DNA of 64,000 nucleotides, from assembly GCF_003589595.1 (NCBI RefSeq), contig NW_020653750.1, positions 7,211,376 through 7,275,375 of the forward strand. Reading direction: 5' to 3'. Shown here piece after piece: positions 43,280 through 55,073 of this stretch. The stretch's first letter is position 1, and each line of letters begins with the position of its first letter. The notes beneath the pieces were generated by a model. It was not told where the DNA came from. It saw only the letters and a list, made by a program, of their open reading frames with translations, and did no database searches. Source of the DNA: Hyposmocoma kahamanoa (Eukaryota; Arthropoda; Insecta; Lepidoptera; Cosmopterigidae). The translations under genes and the position numbers were made by a program.

Positions 43280-43899
43280 ATATAGGACACCAGAAAGTAC
43301 CAACACTTAAGTAATTATGAGAAACAACACTTGTTCGTATTTTGAAGTGTATAAAAAAGCAAAAGCATTAAAAAGCAAACTATATACAAAATCTTTCCTA
43401 ACGAGTCTAAATGTACAACATAATGCAAATTTTCTTTCATAAATAATAATTACGTATCTTCTTATTGCACTTACGATCACAGATTAGATAAGAGAAGCGA
43501 TTATACGGATACCAAGGCGATGAAAAGCGTGTTCTATCTATAATCTTTGAAATGGTCTGGTAGGAATTTTTCACATAAACAATTTTTATTCAACGGAGTA
43601 CAGAGGACAGCAACTTCCTATTTTCCTTGTTATAAAATTGTCACAGTTTCAACTTTGTAATGTTGTCATAAAGATCTCGGCCAGAGGCGTAACTTTGTGC
43701 AATTTTTGTTTCTCGAAATAATTGATATGATTTTCCAAGAATTTTCTTTTTGAAACAACCACACCAATTATCCGGCCTTAAACAAGGATAATCCAAGTAC
43801 TATTAGTACCAGAGCCATTGACCTTATGACCAGAGCAACAAAATTAACCCCGGGCGCTATCCACAACATCCAGGCAAAACCCGATTCAGAAAAAAGTTC
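43280..43899. other. AT-rich sequence, no feature seen
   Basis: Nothing recognised. Confidence 0.4.
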
Positions 43900-44006
43900 T
43901 CAGGTTTTTGCGATTGTTAAATGATATAACTATTTTTTTAGATCTGGATAGTCTGTCGTGACCATGGGACTCGTTAAGGGCCCGAAACGTTGGTTTGTTT
44001 TGTAAT
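43900..44006 (+). repeat. Repeat-H copy
   Basis: AGGTTTTTGCGATTGTTAAA, then GTCGTGACCATGGGACTCGT and GGGCCCGAAACGTTGGTTTG. MITE-G remnant sequence starts within a few bases of its end. Confidence 0.5.
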
Positions 44007-44009
44007 TGA

Positions 44010-44115
44010 TGAATGAGAGTTAAAATTTAAAAGTGATATAAGGCTCAATTGCATGATGAGTTGCCAGGGATGGAAGGCCCTTATTTCGTCTCTATTTCTG
44101 ATTATATACTCGATA
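44010..44115. mobile_element. MITE-G right-terminal fragment
   Basis: GATGAGTTGCCAGGGATGG and TTATTTCGTCTCTATTTCTG correspond to the last ~105 bases of the element in the orientation of the 49756 copy. Confidence 0.7.
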
Positions 44116-45302
44116 ATGGCATCTTACCGTTTTTTATATCTTATTTAGTATCAGTGTGTAAAGATAGTAATTATTACTATCATTACCTAGTTTGATTGTT
44201 AAGCAGATTCAGCGTAATTGACATTTTTTATTAGCAAAAAAAAACTTAAGATGCCAATACTTCGATAGTTACCGAAACATAAATGCGTTAGTACAAGGAG
44301 GGCAGTATCTTAAAGTGCACAAATAATAACCTCGAAATTGATATACGTTACTCGAAATAAAATGGTTCTAAAAAACGTATCATTCATTCTTCTGATTCTA
44401 GGGCAAACCCAAGTTATATTTTCAGATCATTACGTCACCGGTACAGAAATGACGAACAAACGGGTGTGACGTCAGTGTTCGGTAACAGGACGGGAACTTA
44501 TTCATTTTCAAATGCACTCGGCTATTTTGATATTGGATCTCTTTCGCAACACGTACTCTATTTGATTTAACGACAAAGGTGAACAGGAATCAGAGACTAT
44601 AGTATATAAAGTTTTAGTGGAATGTACGTTTACTTTACTACTAAATGATTATCACTCGTTGGTTTTCCTACCATTTGACTTTTCATATTTCTCGTTACGT
44701 CACAGAACAGTTTCTTTCTCTATGTTTGCGGGTTATTACACAATAAAAAATAATAATAAAAATATTTGTTTTTGTCAATAACCAGATTCACATGAGTATT
44801 TATTCGATAACTACAGGGGGCCTACCATAACCTTTCCAAAAACAATCTTATTTCAATGTAAGCTTAAAGTAAGCTTGTTATAATATTACTCATTATTCAA
44901 CCAAGTAATTTATTATTGCTAAAAGCGATTGAAAGAACGAATGAGTTCCCAATATTATCTATTCCTTACTAAAAATAAGAAAGAAATAACGCTATATGAA
45001 CTTATAATGCCATATCTTTCTTTTTTGATGTTCCGAATCATCTTATCGTAGTATAATGTTTAAGCACTTAATGTTAATTGCATTGAGAGAATTTTAACTG
45101 TTAAAAAAAGAAAAGTATGTAACAACAAAATCTATTAACAATTATATTTCCGCATTTTCATGAAGAAAATTGAATAAAACAAGCTGAGTCTTGATAATCA
45201 CATTGTGAATTCGGAATTGTAGTCTACTGTCAAATGTTAATGTCGGCAAGGGCATATAGATGTCGCTGTCATAATTTTAAGAAACGCAGTAAAGTTCAAA
45301 TT
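44116..45302. other. AT-rich intergenic sequence
   Basis: No gene or repeat recognised. TGACGTCA-like motifs occur near 44430-44480 without further support as a promoter. Confidence 0.35.
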
Positions 45303-45372
45303 ACTGCGTGGCGGCAGAAATGGATAAGGGGCCGGTACTTCCCTACTGGACGAACTCATTCATAAGGAGAGA
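45303..45372 (-). mobile_element. SINE-A 5' fragment, head-to-head with the next copy
   Basis: CGTGGCGGCAGAAATGGATA to GACGAACTCATTCATAAGGA is the 5' end of SINE-A on the minus strand. Confidence 0.7.
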
Positions 45373-45391
45373 CATGAGTTTCGAAAGGAGA

Positions 45392-45670
45392 GTTCGTTGG
45401 GAAATACTGCCACCTTACCTATTTTTGCCCCCAAGCAGTAATGTCAGCATTACTGTATTCCGGTTCTGAAGGGTAAAGGTGCTGGTGAAATTACAGGCAC
45501 ATGAGACTTGTCAACTTATGTCTCAAGGTACCGGGCGCAGTGGTATTGTCCCCAAAATCTTTGCGATTTAAAACTCTGAGTGTCACTGCAACTGTCATGG
45601 ACAGGCGTGTAGCTTACCATCAATCACACGCGACTTGATCGTCCCGTCATTTGATATTATAAAAAAAAAC
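45392..45670 (+). mobile_element. SINE-A, near full length
   Basis: Runs from AGAGTTCGTTGGGAAATACT through GTGCTGGTGAAATTACAGGC and CAAAATCTTTGCGATTTAAA to CATTTGATATTATAAAAAAA. Confidence 0.8.
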
Positions 45671-45794
45671 TCTTCTGCTACTCACAAAGAGTTCTTTTTC
45701 TCTTTTAGGAGAGGTACAAAACTTTAATAAGAACTGTGTTTTGTGCAATTTGAAGTATAATTGACTGTGCAGGTGCATGCGTGCGTGTGCGTTT

Positions 45795-45965
45795 GCGTGT
45801 GAGTTATAACTGGGCACTGGATGAGAAAATCACGGATTCGTTTACCGACAGAATCAATTGGGGAAACGAACTTTTCTAAATTGGTTCTGGTCTGGGTAAT
45901 TCTGCATGGTGCCCCGAAGTGAATTCCATTGCTCTGGTACTCATAGTATACAGAATTTGAAAAGA
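45795..45965 (+). mobile_element. SINE-D copy, head decayed
   Basis: GGGCACTGGATGAGAAAATC, then TTTTCTAAATTGGTTCTGGT and CCGAAGTGAATTCCATTGCT, parts of which are shared with 1655-1800 and with 56155-56240. Confidence 0.6.
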
Positions 45966-46000
45966 CAACTTGAAACAATATTACCTTTTTTATATAATAA

Positions 46001-46217
46001 CTAAGTGACGGGAGAACAAGTCGTGCACTTGATGGTAAGCGACATGCCTGTCCAACATTACCATTACCATTTAGAGGTTTAAATCACAAAGATCTTAGGG
46101 GCACTGCCACTGCTCCCGATACCGTGAGATATAAGTCCCAGGTGCCTGTAATTTCACCAGCATTTTAACAGTAATTGCCTGAACGAACTGTTTGACAATG
46201 AGCTCTAGTACTACTCA
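46001..46217 (-). mobile_element. SINE-A, near full length with deletions
   Basis: Runs from CTAAGTGACGGGAGAACAAG through TTTAAATCACAAAGATCTTA and CAGGTGCCTGTAATTTCACC to GAACGAACTGTTTGACAATG. Confidence 0.75.
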
Positions 46218-46374
46218 TTTATATTTGTGGTAATCATTAATATCTTTACAGCTGTAATGCTTAATACACATACTTGGCTTTGCCTAGGACACGTCTCCTC
46301 TAAAGAGAATACTATTCGAGGATTTATAATATTGAATTACGTAGATAAGGGATGACGTTTTACTTCTTCACGTG

Positions 46375-46535
46375 GAAGGTTTTAGTTGATTTAATCGAGT
46401 TCTTAGGTTTTTGTGATTGGTAGACATTAGAAACAAAACATTTTTGTTCTGATCTACTATCTCGTATATTTGTTTTTTCAAACAAACTAACGTTTTGGGC
46501 TCTTTACAGGCCCCACAGTCACGTCTATCAATGTA
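46375..46535 (-). repeat. Repeat-H copy
   Basis: GAGTTCTTAGGTTTTTGTGA at the left, and CAAACTAACGTTTTGGGCTC then TTTACAGGCCCC at the right. Confidence 0.5.
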
Positions 46536-46569
46536 AATCAGAAACACAAATTTATATCCCAAAAAAGTA

Positions 46570-46765
46570 CCTTACCACCACCAAGCAGCTTATCACCAAA
46601 CAGTAACGTGAGCATTACTGCGTCCCGGTTTTGAAGAGGGTGCTGGTGAAATTACAAGCACATGAAACTTGTTAACTTATGTCTCTGAGTGACGGGCTCA
46701 GTGTCACTGCAACTGTAATGGACAAGCGTGTTGCTTACCACCCGGCGAAAGACTTGTATAGTTGA
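46570..46765 (+). mobile_element. SINE-A, internally deleted
   Basis: Runs from CCTTACCACCACCAAGCAG through GGTGCTGGTGAAATTACAAG to GCGTGTTGCTTACCACC. The CAGTGCCCCTCAGATC segment is missing. Confidence 0.7.
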
Positions 46766-47799
46766 CGAAATACTCGTATTGTTTGCACCGATTCCTCTTA
46801 TCACTTCATCTTGAGAGTACAATACGACAAAGAAGTAAACTGTCTCGGTGCCATCTGTATACTGCATTACGCATTGGCACTTAATTCTCAACTTGATAAT
46901 CTTTATGCGTTAATAACTTGTTGAATTAATAAGAAAAGAGTCAGGAGTCAGTATTTTATGAAGTATCTACTGTTAAAAAAATACGACCTGTTAAAATATA
47001 ATTTAAAACTAGAACTCAGAAATAGCATTTAGCGCACACATAACATGACTGGTACGTTGGACCAAGATCGTTAAATCTGTGTACGCTTTATGTAAAAGAA
47101 GTGTTAATGGTTTTATTACCTATTTGTTTATTTATTTATTGAATAAGAAAAACGCGTAACATAACGGTATCTACCAAGGCGTCACAGCAATTTAGGAACA
47201 ACAACAAAATAAAAACAAAATCAACCAAAATTAAAAATAAACTTTTAAAACAAAACATATCGTTACTAATCCAATCCATTCTGTTGTAATAGAAAGGATA
47301 TGCCGTTCCAAGAGATAACATTCATCGGTGGAAATAATATTTCTTCAGTTATTATATTATGTATTGTCACGAGGTACCACAAAAAAAAATCATTCCAGGT
47401 TTTATGTACTAAACGTTTTCTACAAGGTTAACTAATAGATTAGGACCTTATATATTAAAATGCCATGTAACCGACCTTAACAATGAATTAATTTTTATTA
47501 TTACCTATTCTAATTAAAGCATTGCATTCCATTGCACCAGCGGTAGTCGTCCATCCACGATAGGTAAACGATATCAGATGGCACGCCTGTACCAACTGGA
47601 TATAGGGCGCACATGACAGGAATTTATGGATGGATGGCTTAAAAGCAAGCCTGTATGCGGTGGAGAATGATATAGAGACTGTGTTGATCGCATATTTAAG
47701 CTCCGTCTTACTAACTCATGTTTTATGATTCCATTATAGCCTGACCTATATTGTTTTTGGTTGTTTTTAATTGTACTTTTAATGATCGTTGACATTAGT
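46766..47799. other. AT-rich intergenic sequence
   Basis: Short frames only (up to 79 codons). No gene or repeat recognised. Confidence 0.35.
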
Positions 47800-48060
47800 A
47801 GCAGAAGAGCTTCTTGTGAACGAGTTCGTTCAGAGAAGTACTGCCACTTTACCTGTTTCTGCCGTCAATCAGCATCGCATTACTGCGTTCCGGTTTTGAG
47901 GCACATGGGACTTGTCAACTTATTTCTCAGGGTGACGGCCGCAGGGGCAGTGCCTCTCAGATCTTTGTGATTTAAAAATCTGGCGAGTGGAAACAGGCGT
48001 GTCGCTTGCCACCAAGCGCATAACTTGTTCGTCCCGTCACTTGTTATTATAAAAAAAAAC
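47800..48060 (+). mobile_element. SINE-A, near full length
   Basis: Runs from GAAGAGCTTCTTGTGAACGA through GGTGACGGCCGCAGGGGCAG to CACTTGTTATTATAAAAAA. It lies about 360 bases upstream of the first coding exon of the claudin-like gene. Confidence 0.75.
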
Positions 48061-48411
48061 AAAGATTCTATAAATTATCGTTCTATAACATGTTGAGGAT
48101 ATTAAAATTAAACTCGGTACCTTATGTTACGTAACTCACATTTTTTTTTTATAATTTTGAAGCTTACATCGAAATAGTCAATACATTCAAATAGTCAAAT
48201 ATAATATAAATTATATAAATTTCGAAAACCAATGACCATAAAGCATGATGCGAGAAATAACGGTACGATATATATCTATATCCTATGTATACGATATATA
48301 GCTAATATTGTATCTAATTAATGTTTTAAGCAGAATTCATGGTCACAACTGTGGCGTATAAATTAATTCAAATGGTCATAAGTTTTTAAAATCGAAGTCC
48401 ATTTGTTCACA
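48061..48411. other. Upstream of the claudin-like coding exon
   Basis: AT-rich. The segment ending GTCCATTTGTTCACAG (48398-48411) looks like a 3' splice site, which would put a 5' UTR exon further upstream. No promoter element can be named. Confidence 0.4.
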
Positions 48412-48423
48412 GACAAGAAAAAT

Positions 48424-48601
48424 ATGGAGACAGACAAAATGTCCACAGCGTCATCAGTGACGGAGAGACGGCCGTTATTGCAGGCGCTCGTGATCGAAAG
48501 ACGAATACTCTTCGGCTGCACTATCTTTGTTGGCCTTTGCACTTTTGTCTGGATTGGGGCTGTGTGCTCTGAGAAGTGGGTAGTCGTTGATGCGCAACCA
48601 G
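48424..48601 (+). CDS. First coding exon of a claudin/PMP22-like four-TM membrane protein
   Basis: The start is ATG 48424 (METDKMSTASS...), with a second Met at residue 6. After a short polar N-terminus (TERRPLLQALVIERR), residues ~26-45 (ILFGCTIFVGLCTFVWIGAV) form a transmembrane helix. The first extracellular loop then opens with EKWVVVDAQPG. The exon ends CAACCAG followed by GTAAGACA, a strong donor in phase 1, and joins in frame to 63611. A Trp after the first helix, and a W-x2-C in the next exon, is the loop signature of the claudin/PMP22 superfamily. The proteins of this family act in cell junctions or as channel subunits; which applies is not decided by the sequence. The gene continues to the right of the window. 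Confidence 0.7.
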
Positions 48602-48629
48602 GTAAGACAAATATGTAATCGAGATCTTA

Positions 48630-48916
48630 GGCTGGTTTCACAGCTATGCGTACGGTCCGTACGGACTGTCCGCCTGCAGGTCATCCGCATGCGTAGAATC
48701 CGCAGTGCTCTGAATCGAGTATTTAATTTAGTGCGGATATTCATGGACAACAGTCGCCTACAATGACTGCACGGGTGGCTTGTGCGAAGTTTACACGGAG
48801 AGTGTTCCGTACGGAGCAATCCACGTCACCATAAAACAATATTCTAACGTGTTACTCCGCTCCAGTGCTCCGCGCGGACGAACCGCAGATAAATCCGCAC
48901 CGCTCTGAAACCAGCC
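48630..48916. mobile_element. PIF/Harbinger-type MITE, 287 bp
   Basis: The left end GGCTGGTTTCACAGC and the reverse complement of the right end GGCTGGTTTCAGAGC are inverted repeats. TTA flanks both sides (48627-48629 and 48917-48919). A TWA target duplication with GG-starting ends is the Harbinger signature. No ORF is inside; the interior is unusually GC-rich for this intron. Confidence 0.75.
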
Positions 48917-48957
48917 TTAGGTTTTCACAGTCGCTGCATGTTGGCAATGCAACTATT

Positions 48958-49205
48958 TTTAACCGACTTCAAAGGAAGAGATACCTCGACATTTGTCATT
49001 CGATTTCGATGATTTTTTTTGTGGCAAAGGGGTTACCTCAGTAGTGTTTCCATTCAAAATTTGAACAAAATATTGTACCTGTAAGGGTGGCAAATTAGAG
49101 GATAAATCCAGTTTAATGGATTTCAACCATTTTCCGGTTAACGGTTTCAATAGAACTTTGCCAATACAACTAATCCCACAAATTTTAAGTCTTTTTTTAA
49201 TAAAA
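48958..49205. repeat. Repeat-E, shortened
   Basis: Runs from TTTTTAACCGACTTCAAAGG through CGATTTCGATGATTTTTTTT and GGTTAACGGTTTCAATAGAA to the degraded right end. Confidence 0.65.
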
Positions 49206-49244
49206 AAGATATAATTATTTTTACTATTTAGCTATACAGTATAA

Positions 49245-49365
49245 ATATATAGCCCCGTCATCTTGGAACCTGTAAAAAGCCCGAAACGTTGGTTATTTTG
49301 AAAAAATAAATAGTACACACGATTTAGATGAAACAAAAATTGTTTAATTTCGTACAATATGTAAT
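49245..49365 (+). repeat. Repeat-H copy
   Basis: TTGGAACCTGTAAAAAGCCC, then GAAACGTTGG, AAAATAAATAGTACACACGA and TGTTTAATTTCG. Confidence 0.5.
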
Positions 49366-49755
49366 ATTACAACATATATACACCAGTGAGCATATATGTA
49401 TAATACAACATCATTGATATATAGGTATAGAGTTATTTTTAACGCTTCCCGCCTCCTGTTATTAATAAAAATAATTTTGGTAGTGGGTGCTTTCTTTTGC
49501 TACTACACCGAGTTATCACCATTTAGAGTGTCAATCTATTTAAATATTTTTATTTTTGTGTGAAAGTAGAATCTGATGAATTGTTAAAAGCATGGACTAA
49601 ATCTTGTTGTTTATCATGTTAGTAATATAGTCATGCGAGATAACATTTTACAAATAACCTTGTATACTGTACTGCACACATGAAATCACTTAAATTCACA
49701 TTAAAACACTAGTATTCAAAGTATCCAAAAACACACCGAACATTTGAGTAAAAAT
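49366..49755. other. AT-rich sequence, no feature seen
   Basis: Short stretches (CTATTTAAATATTTTTA and TAGTCATGCGAG) echo sequence near 25505-25610, hinting at an unclassified repeat. Confidence 0.35.
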
Positions 49756-50280
49756 CATCGAATATATAACCAGAAATAGAGACGAAATATCATTTAATTT
49801 GTTTGAAGACTATTCTGCCAAATTTTTACTGTGACAACTGCGCTCCGATTGGTCAGCGCGAATTTGAAACAATTTACGGGTGTCGTCAATTGTTTCACTT
49901 CAAATCGACCAGTTTAACTTCAGCTTTGCTATAATTGACGAAAATTGAAAAATCACATATTTATATTTAATTACCGATTAAATGTGATTCCATTAGTTTT
50001 GTAATTAGATATTTTGCTGTTTTTCCCACACCACCGAATGAAACAGCCCCCATTGTTAGAGATATTATCTTTATTACAATAAATACAGAATATTTTTGGA
50101 ATATACGGAGACGTACACACAGGTCAGTTGTTGACGCTGTACTATTTCAGTTTTCTAATTTGTGATTTCGAGAACGAACGAGAGTCAATATTTAAAAGTT
50201 ATATAAAGCCCATTTATGTGATGAGTTGCCATGGATGGATGGCCTTTATTTCGTCGATATCTCTGGTTATATACTCGATG
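49756..50280. mobile_element. MITE-G, full copy, 525 bp
   Basis: Inverted relative to 42584-43060 and colinear with it over the whole length. The left TIR starts CATCGAATATATAACCAGAA and the right TIR ends GGTTATATACTCGATG, with three changes near CGATATCTCTGG. Confidence 0.8.
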
Positions 50281-50589
50281 CTAAAATTCAAGCATTTACA
50301 AAGCTTCTAAAGGAACTTTTGACTGAAACTGAAAGCCGTCAGAGAACAATTGAAAGTGTACTTTAAAATCATTGATTTTAAACACAAGAAACTGGCAAAA
50401 TGTCCCTTAATTTCATTTTGTTGTGACAGTTTTGTTTAAATTCAATATTGTACATTTACAACAATTAAGAAACAACTTTGTGTAATTCGGATTTTGAAGA
50501 GTTACTTGTTGTCATGTTGTCCGAGAATGAGTTCTTCGACTGTGGAAAATAAGGTTGTTTCTCTCTCTCTCTATCTCAAGCCTGAGTGA
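50281..50589. other. AT-rich sequence; short (CT)n at ~50560
   Basis: Nothing recognised apart from a short CTCTCTCTCTCT run. Confidence 0.4.
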
Positions 50590-50725
50590 AGAAAAACTTT
50601 CATAGATTTCTCATAGATAGCGCTACGGCAAAAAAGTAGTTAAAAACCAAAAACAAAGGTCAGCAACAAGCACATGGAAAAATTTATAAGTTCTGCTGGT
50701 GGTCGTAAAAGCGCTGGTTGGAGTC
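50590..50725. repeat. Repeat-F fragment
   Basis: TTTCTCATAGATAGCGCTAC, then AAAAATTTATAAGTTCTGCT and AAAGCGCTGGTTGGAGTCC are a decayed middle and part of a tRNA-like arm. Confidence 0.5.
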
Positions 50726-51964
50726 CAACAGCATCGATAGTACAGTTTTGCAGAGGCCAGGAAATAAGGGTTTGCTGGATAATTAGGTAGGATTCTTATT
50801 CAGAGTAATATTACATCACATCTCCTTCATATTCACACACTGGCTTTTACATATTCTCAAAGTAATGCGTCCAAATTAACACCCTTGATAAGAAATTTAA
50901 CATAAATGGAAAGTTTTGATATCTCCTGAATAAATGCATCGATATTACTTTTAATTTTAATGAACATTGTTTTTACCTTTTTTGTTATATATCTTGTTCT
51001 CTTTAGTTTTGTATTATTTTCTCACATTGTTAGATAAAAGCATTATATTAGCCTCGGCGGGAACGGGGATTGCTTGCCTCGTCTTAATACATGGCCTCGC
51101 TGGCGCTCGTCCTTGTAACTCATACTCCTCCAGCAATCCTTTACTTCCCGGCCTCTTCAATAATGTACTATTGCTTTGTTTTCGATCTTTGTATTAATAA
51201 CAATACAATCTTGTTTTCTTCACATTTCCGCGCCCATCGTAATAATAACAAAAGACTATCTTCTCCTCTGCTCTTTGGTCGACAATGACTGAAAGAAGCC
51301 TGGTGCCTCTTCCATTTAGGCAAATCTCGTGTAGCGAATGAAAACACGATAATTTTTTTGTCTATTTTAATTCAACACATAAAATAACCACATAAATAAG
51401 TGCCACGCTTGCCAGGCGAACTTCGCACGGTAAACACGTTTATAATTCGCTGTAAATATAAATTCAGAGGCTGAAATCACTTTTCACCAGGTGGACGGCC
51501 TAACTAAACAGTCAAACGTTTGTATACCGATAAAAAAAAATCTAAATATCTTTCGTGATAAAAAAGTAGTAGCAGTAGAGCTCCTCGTGAAAGAACTATA
51601 ATGGTAACGTTGATTTTCATAAATAAAATTTTCAAAGGTTTAAATATTTATTTAATAAGCCCCTTTAAACATAGACAATAACTTTCAATAACAAGACAGC
51701 TCTGTAATCAACTAAACTGACCAAATTCCCATACAATACACGTAAGCGGGTTCATGTCCTGTACCAAAATAGACTACCGGCCGGCCATTCACCCTACTGC
51801 AGTACAGTCCTAATTAAAAATTATCGCTCACACGTGTGTTTTTACTCCCCAAGCTTAAGAAATGGTGACATTTTATTTGTACTAATATACACGGTGTTAA
51901 AAAATGAACCTAAAGTTTTTTGGGGTGACTTTATCGATGATACTAAACATTTTTCCTCAACATA
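50726..51964. other. Intergenic or intronic sequence
   Basis: No exon recognised. A fragment of the SINE-A 5' end (GTAGAGCTCCTCGTGAAAG) lies at 51574-51592. Confidence 0.35.
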
Positions 51965-52247
51965 TCAATCATCATTAACCCATTTAAACATTCCACTGCT
52001 GGGCGCGTGTCCCCTGCAAGGGTTTAGTTGGAGACTTCACATGTTTTCCGAGAGTTGTGAACCTTCTTCAATGTACAGATTTATTCACAATGTTTTCCTA
52101 CACCTAAAATTTAATATAAGTTTTAGATTAAATTTCACAATTTCGAAAACTCAGAGGTGCGAGCCCGGATTCGAACCCACGATATCTATTTAAGAGACGG
52201 TAGTGACCTACCGACCGTATCGTCCCCATAGGCTGTCACGGCTTAAT
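51965..52247 (-). mobile_element. SINE-B, near full length
   Basis: The tRNA-like head, at the right and in reverse, has CGGATTCGAACCCACGATAT with CATAGGCTGTCACGGC. The body contains GGAGACTTCACATGTTTTCC and ends at CCACTGCTGGGCGCGTGTCC. Confidence 0.75.
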
Positions 52248-52869
52248 AAACCAATAGCCAATGGTTTTTTCCTAAATTTAACATATTGTTTTTCCATAAG
52301 GAAAAAATCACATATTGTATATGTGTTCTTCAGCTGCCAGTAACGTGATTGGTGTCACCACGTAAAATTACAACCGTAATTTTTGTAACATCTATGGTAT
52401 AATATACAAAAAAAAAGATCTTAATTTACTACTGCAAACCTTACAGCCGTTGCGGTCAAAGAGAAATTGAAGAAACATTGTTTTACGCGGTCGCTAGACA
52501 CTACTGTCAGTGTAAACATATGGTGCACATCCCATACAGAATGTAGCGGATATAATAAAAAGGTCTACAATTATCGCGAAATAATTATACACACATACAT
52601 ACATTATACCTGCTACACACCCTTTCCCTTCAAGGTAGGCAGACACAGACAGACAGACAACAACCTCCCATTTGCTACGGTCCTGATACACGCTAGTCGA
52701 TTATGGATACCTCTGACCAGGGGCTCTACACTCGGAGCATGAAATTATATAGTTACGGCCGTTTTCCTACCATGGATTCTTCCACGCGGCAACGCTCTCT
52801 TAACACACTATTCGGTAATTTATCCATTAGTGTTACTTATAACATTATTATATTAAGATAATAAAGACG
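52248..52869. other. AT-rich sequence; possible decayed LINE tail at ~52615-52735
   Basis: CCCTTTCCCTTCAAGGTAGGCAGACACAG and its downstream sequence resemble a common lepidopteran LINE 3' region, but no coding motif supports it. Confidence 0.35.
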
Positions 52870-53085
52870 TGGAAGCCTAAATGTTCGACCTACTGCCTTT
52901 CAAGCAGAAGCCATGAGTTCGAATCTGGGCTCGAACCTCTGAGTTTTTCGGAATTTATGTGCCAAATTTTATTTGAAATTTACCATGAGCATTTTGACAA
53001 AAGAAAATATCGTGAAGAAACCTGTACTTCGAAGAAATTCACAGCCTTCGGGAAACATGTGATAAATGGGGTGATGATGTAATAA
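52870..53085 (+). mobile_element. SINE-B, tRNA-derived
   Basis: Plus orientation: a degraded A-box region (TTCGACCTACTGCCTTTCAA), B-box GAGTTCGAATCTGGGC, then body sequence through TCGTGAAGAAACCTGTACTT. Confidence 0.7.
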
Positions 53086-54621
53086 TCACGATGACATAAT
53101 TATACGAAATAATTGTAGTCTTAAGTTAGCAAAATTTTTTTATCAAGAATTTTCAAATAATTTTATATTTTCTGTTATAGTCGGCAGCACGTTTAATTTA
53201 CACTTAAAGTTTAAATTTAACTTTGGACTTACGATGAGAATGGTTCAAAACCCAAAGTAAAAACGGGTTATTTGTAAGGTCACGAGACTAATTATAGTTT
53301 TTGACCTTTTTTGCCACGTTTATAGATCCTTTCATCCTTTATACACCCTTCCATGCTTTAAAGGTCCTTTCACCATTAATAGGCCTGTCTATCCCTATAT
53401 ATACATAGTTTGAATCCATTGCACTAGGAATCTACCAAAGATGATATGTTTTACTATCACGTTTTAGTAGTGCGCCCCTAAATGACAATAATAAATTATA
53501 TGCGGAATTAAATTCCTAGCGAGCAGCAGTGGTATGTAAATGTCATTTCATGCAGAACATTTTTGGTATAGCTTCATAATGAAGCTCATGGTGTCTATAA
53601 TTCTTTATAGATAAAGTTCTACAACGTTGATAGAAAAAGTAACAATTGGCGATCAACGTTTACTAACGTTGCCAACCAACCAACCAACCACATTTGTTTT
53701 TCAGTGTTTATTATTTTGGTTATAATCATAGATATAGGTTATAATATTAAGGAAAAAAGTAAGGTTTAAATTAGTTTTTGGTACTTACGTTTATGGTAAA
53801 TAAACTGTTAGTTTATAAAGATACAACAGGCTAATATAGTTACTCTAAAAACTCAGATACTATGACTGTTTGTATGAAATGGGGCTCCTTTATAGTATAT
53901 GAACACGTAATAATGTACGTAAGTCAATTCCCAACGGTAGACAGAAACTCATATTTTTATGAGTTTCTGCTTGATTGAATTGACGCTTTTTAGCGTTGAA
54001 AATTTTGTGTTATACGACAATGTTCTCCAAAATTTATAAATATAACTAGTTGTTTCTTTGAAAGTAACATAATTGCTGTGAAATTTATTAGGACATTGCA
54101 TCGTGGTATTTTTTTTACAAAAGATCTGGACTCAAATTGACAACAAGATGTCATCAGCAACATTATTGAGTCACCACACTTTTCGATACGAAATTGCATA
54201 TAAGCTGGTCAGAAAATACTTTATGTGTATGTAATAAAAGCGAAAACCAGATTTTCATTTACATTTGCTCGTAAACAGTGTCATTATATTCAGGTAAAGT
54301 CGGCGGTAATGTCCTAAATTACGCCCGGGCTTTTTCTTTACATACCTAGCGTAATGGATGTATTTTTAAATTTAATTTCTCGCTTCTTCTCTTACACGTC
54401 AAGATTAAGCAAAATGATTTTAAGCTCCAAAAATTGGAACTTGTTTCACATGAGATTGAAGTATAAAAAAAATTCAACATTTTGTTGCCTTACTTTCTCA
54501 AATTCGTATCTTAAGTATCTTATAGAGTGATTGTTCAGGAGATGGCAAAACTCTCTATTGATTTTAAATTTCTTATGAAGGGTGTTAATTTGGATGCATT
54601 ACTTTAAGAATATGTAAAACA
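53086..54621. other. AT-rich sequence with a small perfect hairpin
   Basis: No gene recognised. A (CCAA)n run lies at ~53672-53690. Confidence 0.35.
53942..53969. repeat. Perfect 12-bp inverted repeat with TTTT loop
   Basis: CAGAAACTCATA is mirrored exactly as TATGAGTTTCTG. Confidence 0.8.
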
Positions 54622-55073
54622 CCGACCTCAAAAGTACGTGGAATAACATCTATTTGCCGAATTTTTATTGAAATCGGTTACCGGAAAGTGCGCAAAACCC
54701 GGATTAATCCCCTAGTTCGCCACTATACGGAACTTGACACAGGAGATAATAAAAATCCGTTCTCACTGCTCAAACTATATTGAGAAAAAAACGCCTTGAA
54801 CTGGAGAATAACAAAATCAACCATTAAATAATTGCTCCTTATAACAAAATTTAAGCGCTATTTATAAAAATGAATCTTCATGCGTGAATAGCCACCCTTA
54901 GAGGTGGATGATTTTCGTCAAAATTAAGTGGGACCACTATGGAGGTACCTTCTTTCGAACAAGAAAAGAATCATCGAAATCGGTTCACAAATACCGGAGT
55001 TATCGCGTAACATACATACAAAATAATACAGTCGAATTGAGAACATCCTCTTTTTTTTAAATTCGGTTAAAAA
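54622..55073. repeat. Repeat-E, long form
   Basis: Shares the internal ~170-bp segment and its edges with 19535-20000 and is highly similar along the whole length. It starts ACACCGACCTCAAAAGTACG and ends AAATTCGGTTAAAAAG. Confidence 0.75.

Noticed and set aside
44430..44480. TGACGTCA-like promoter motifs
   Set aside because: Short motifs without a gene start downstream; expected by chance.
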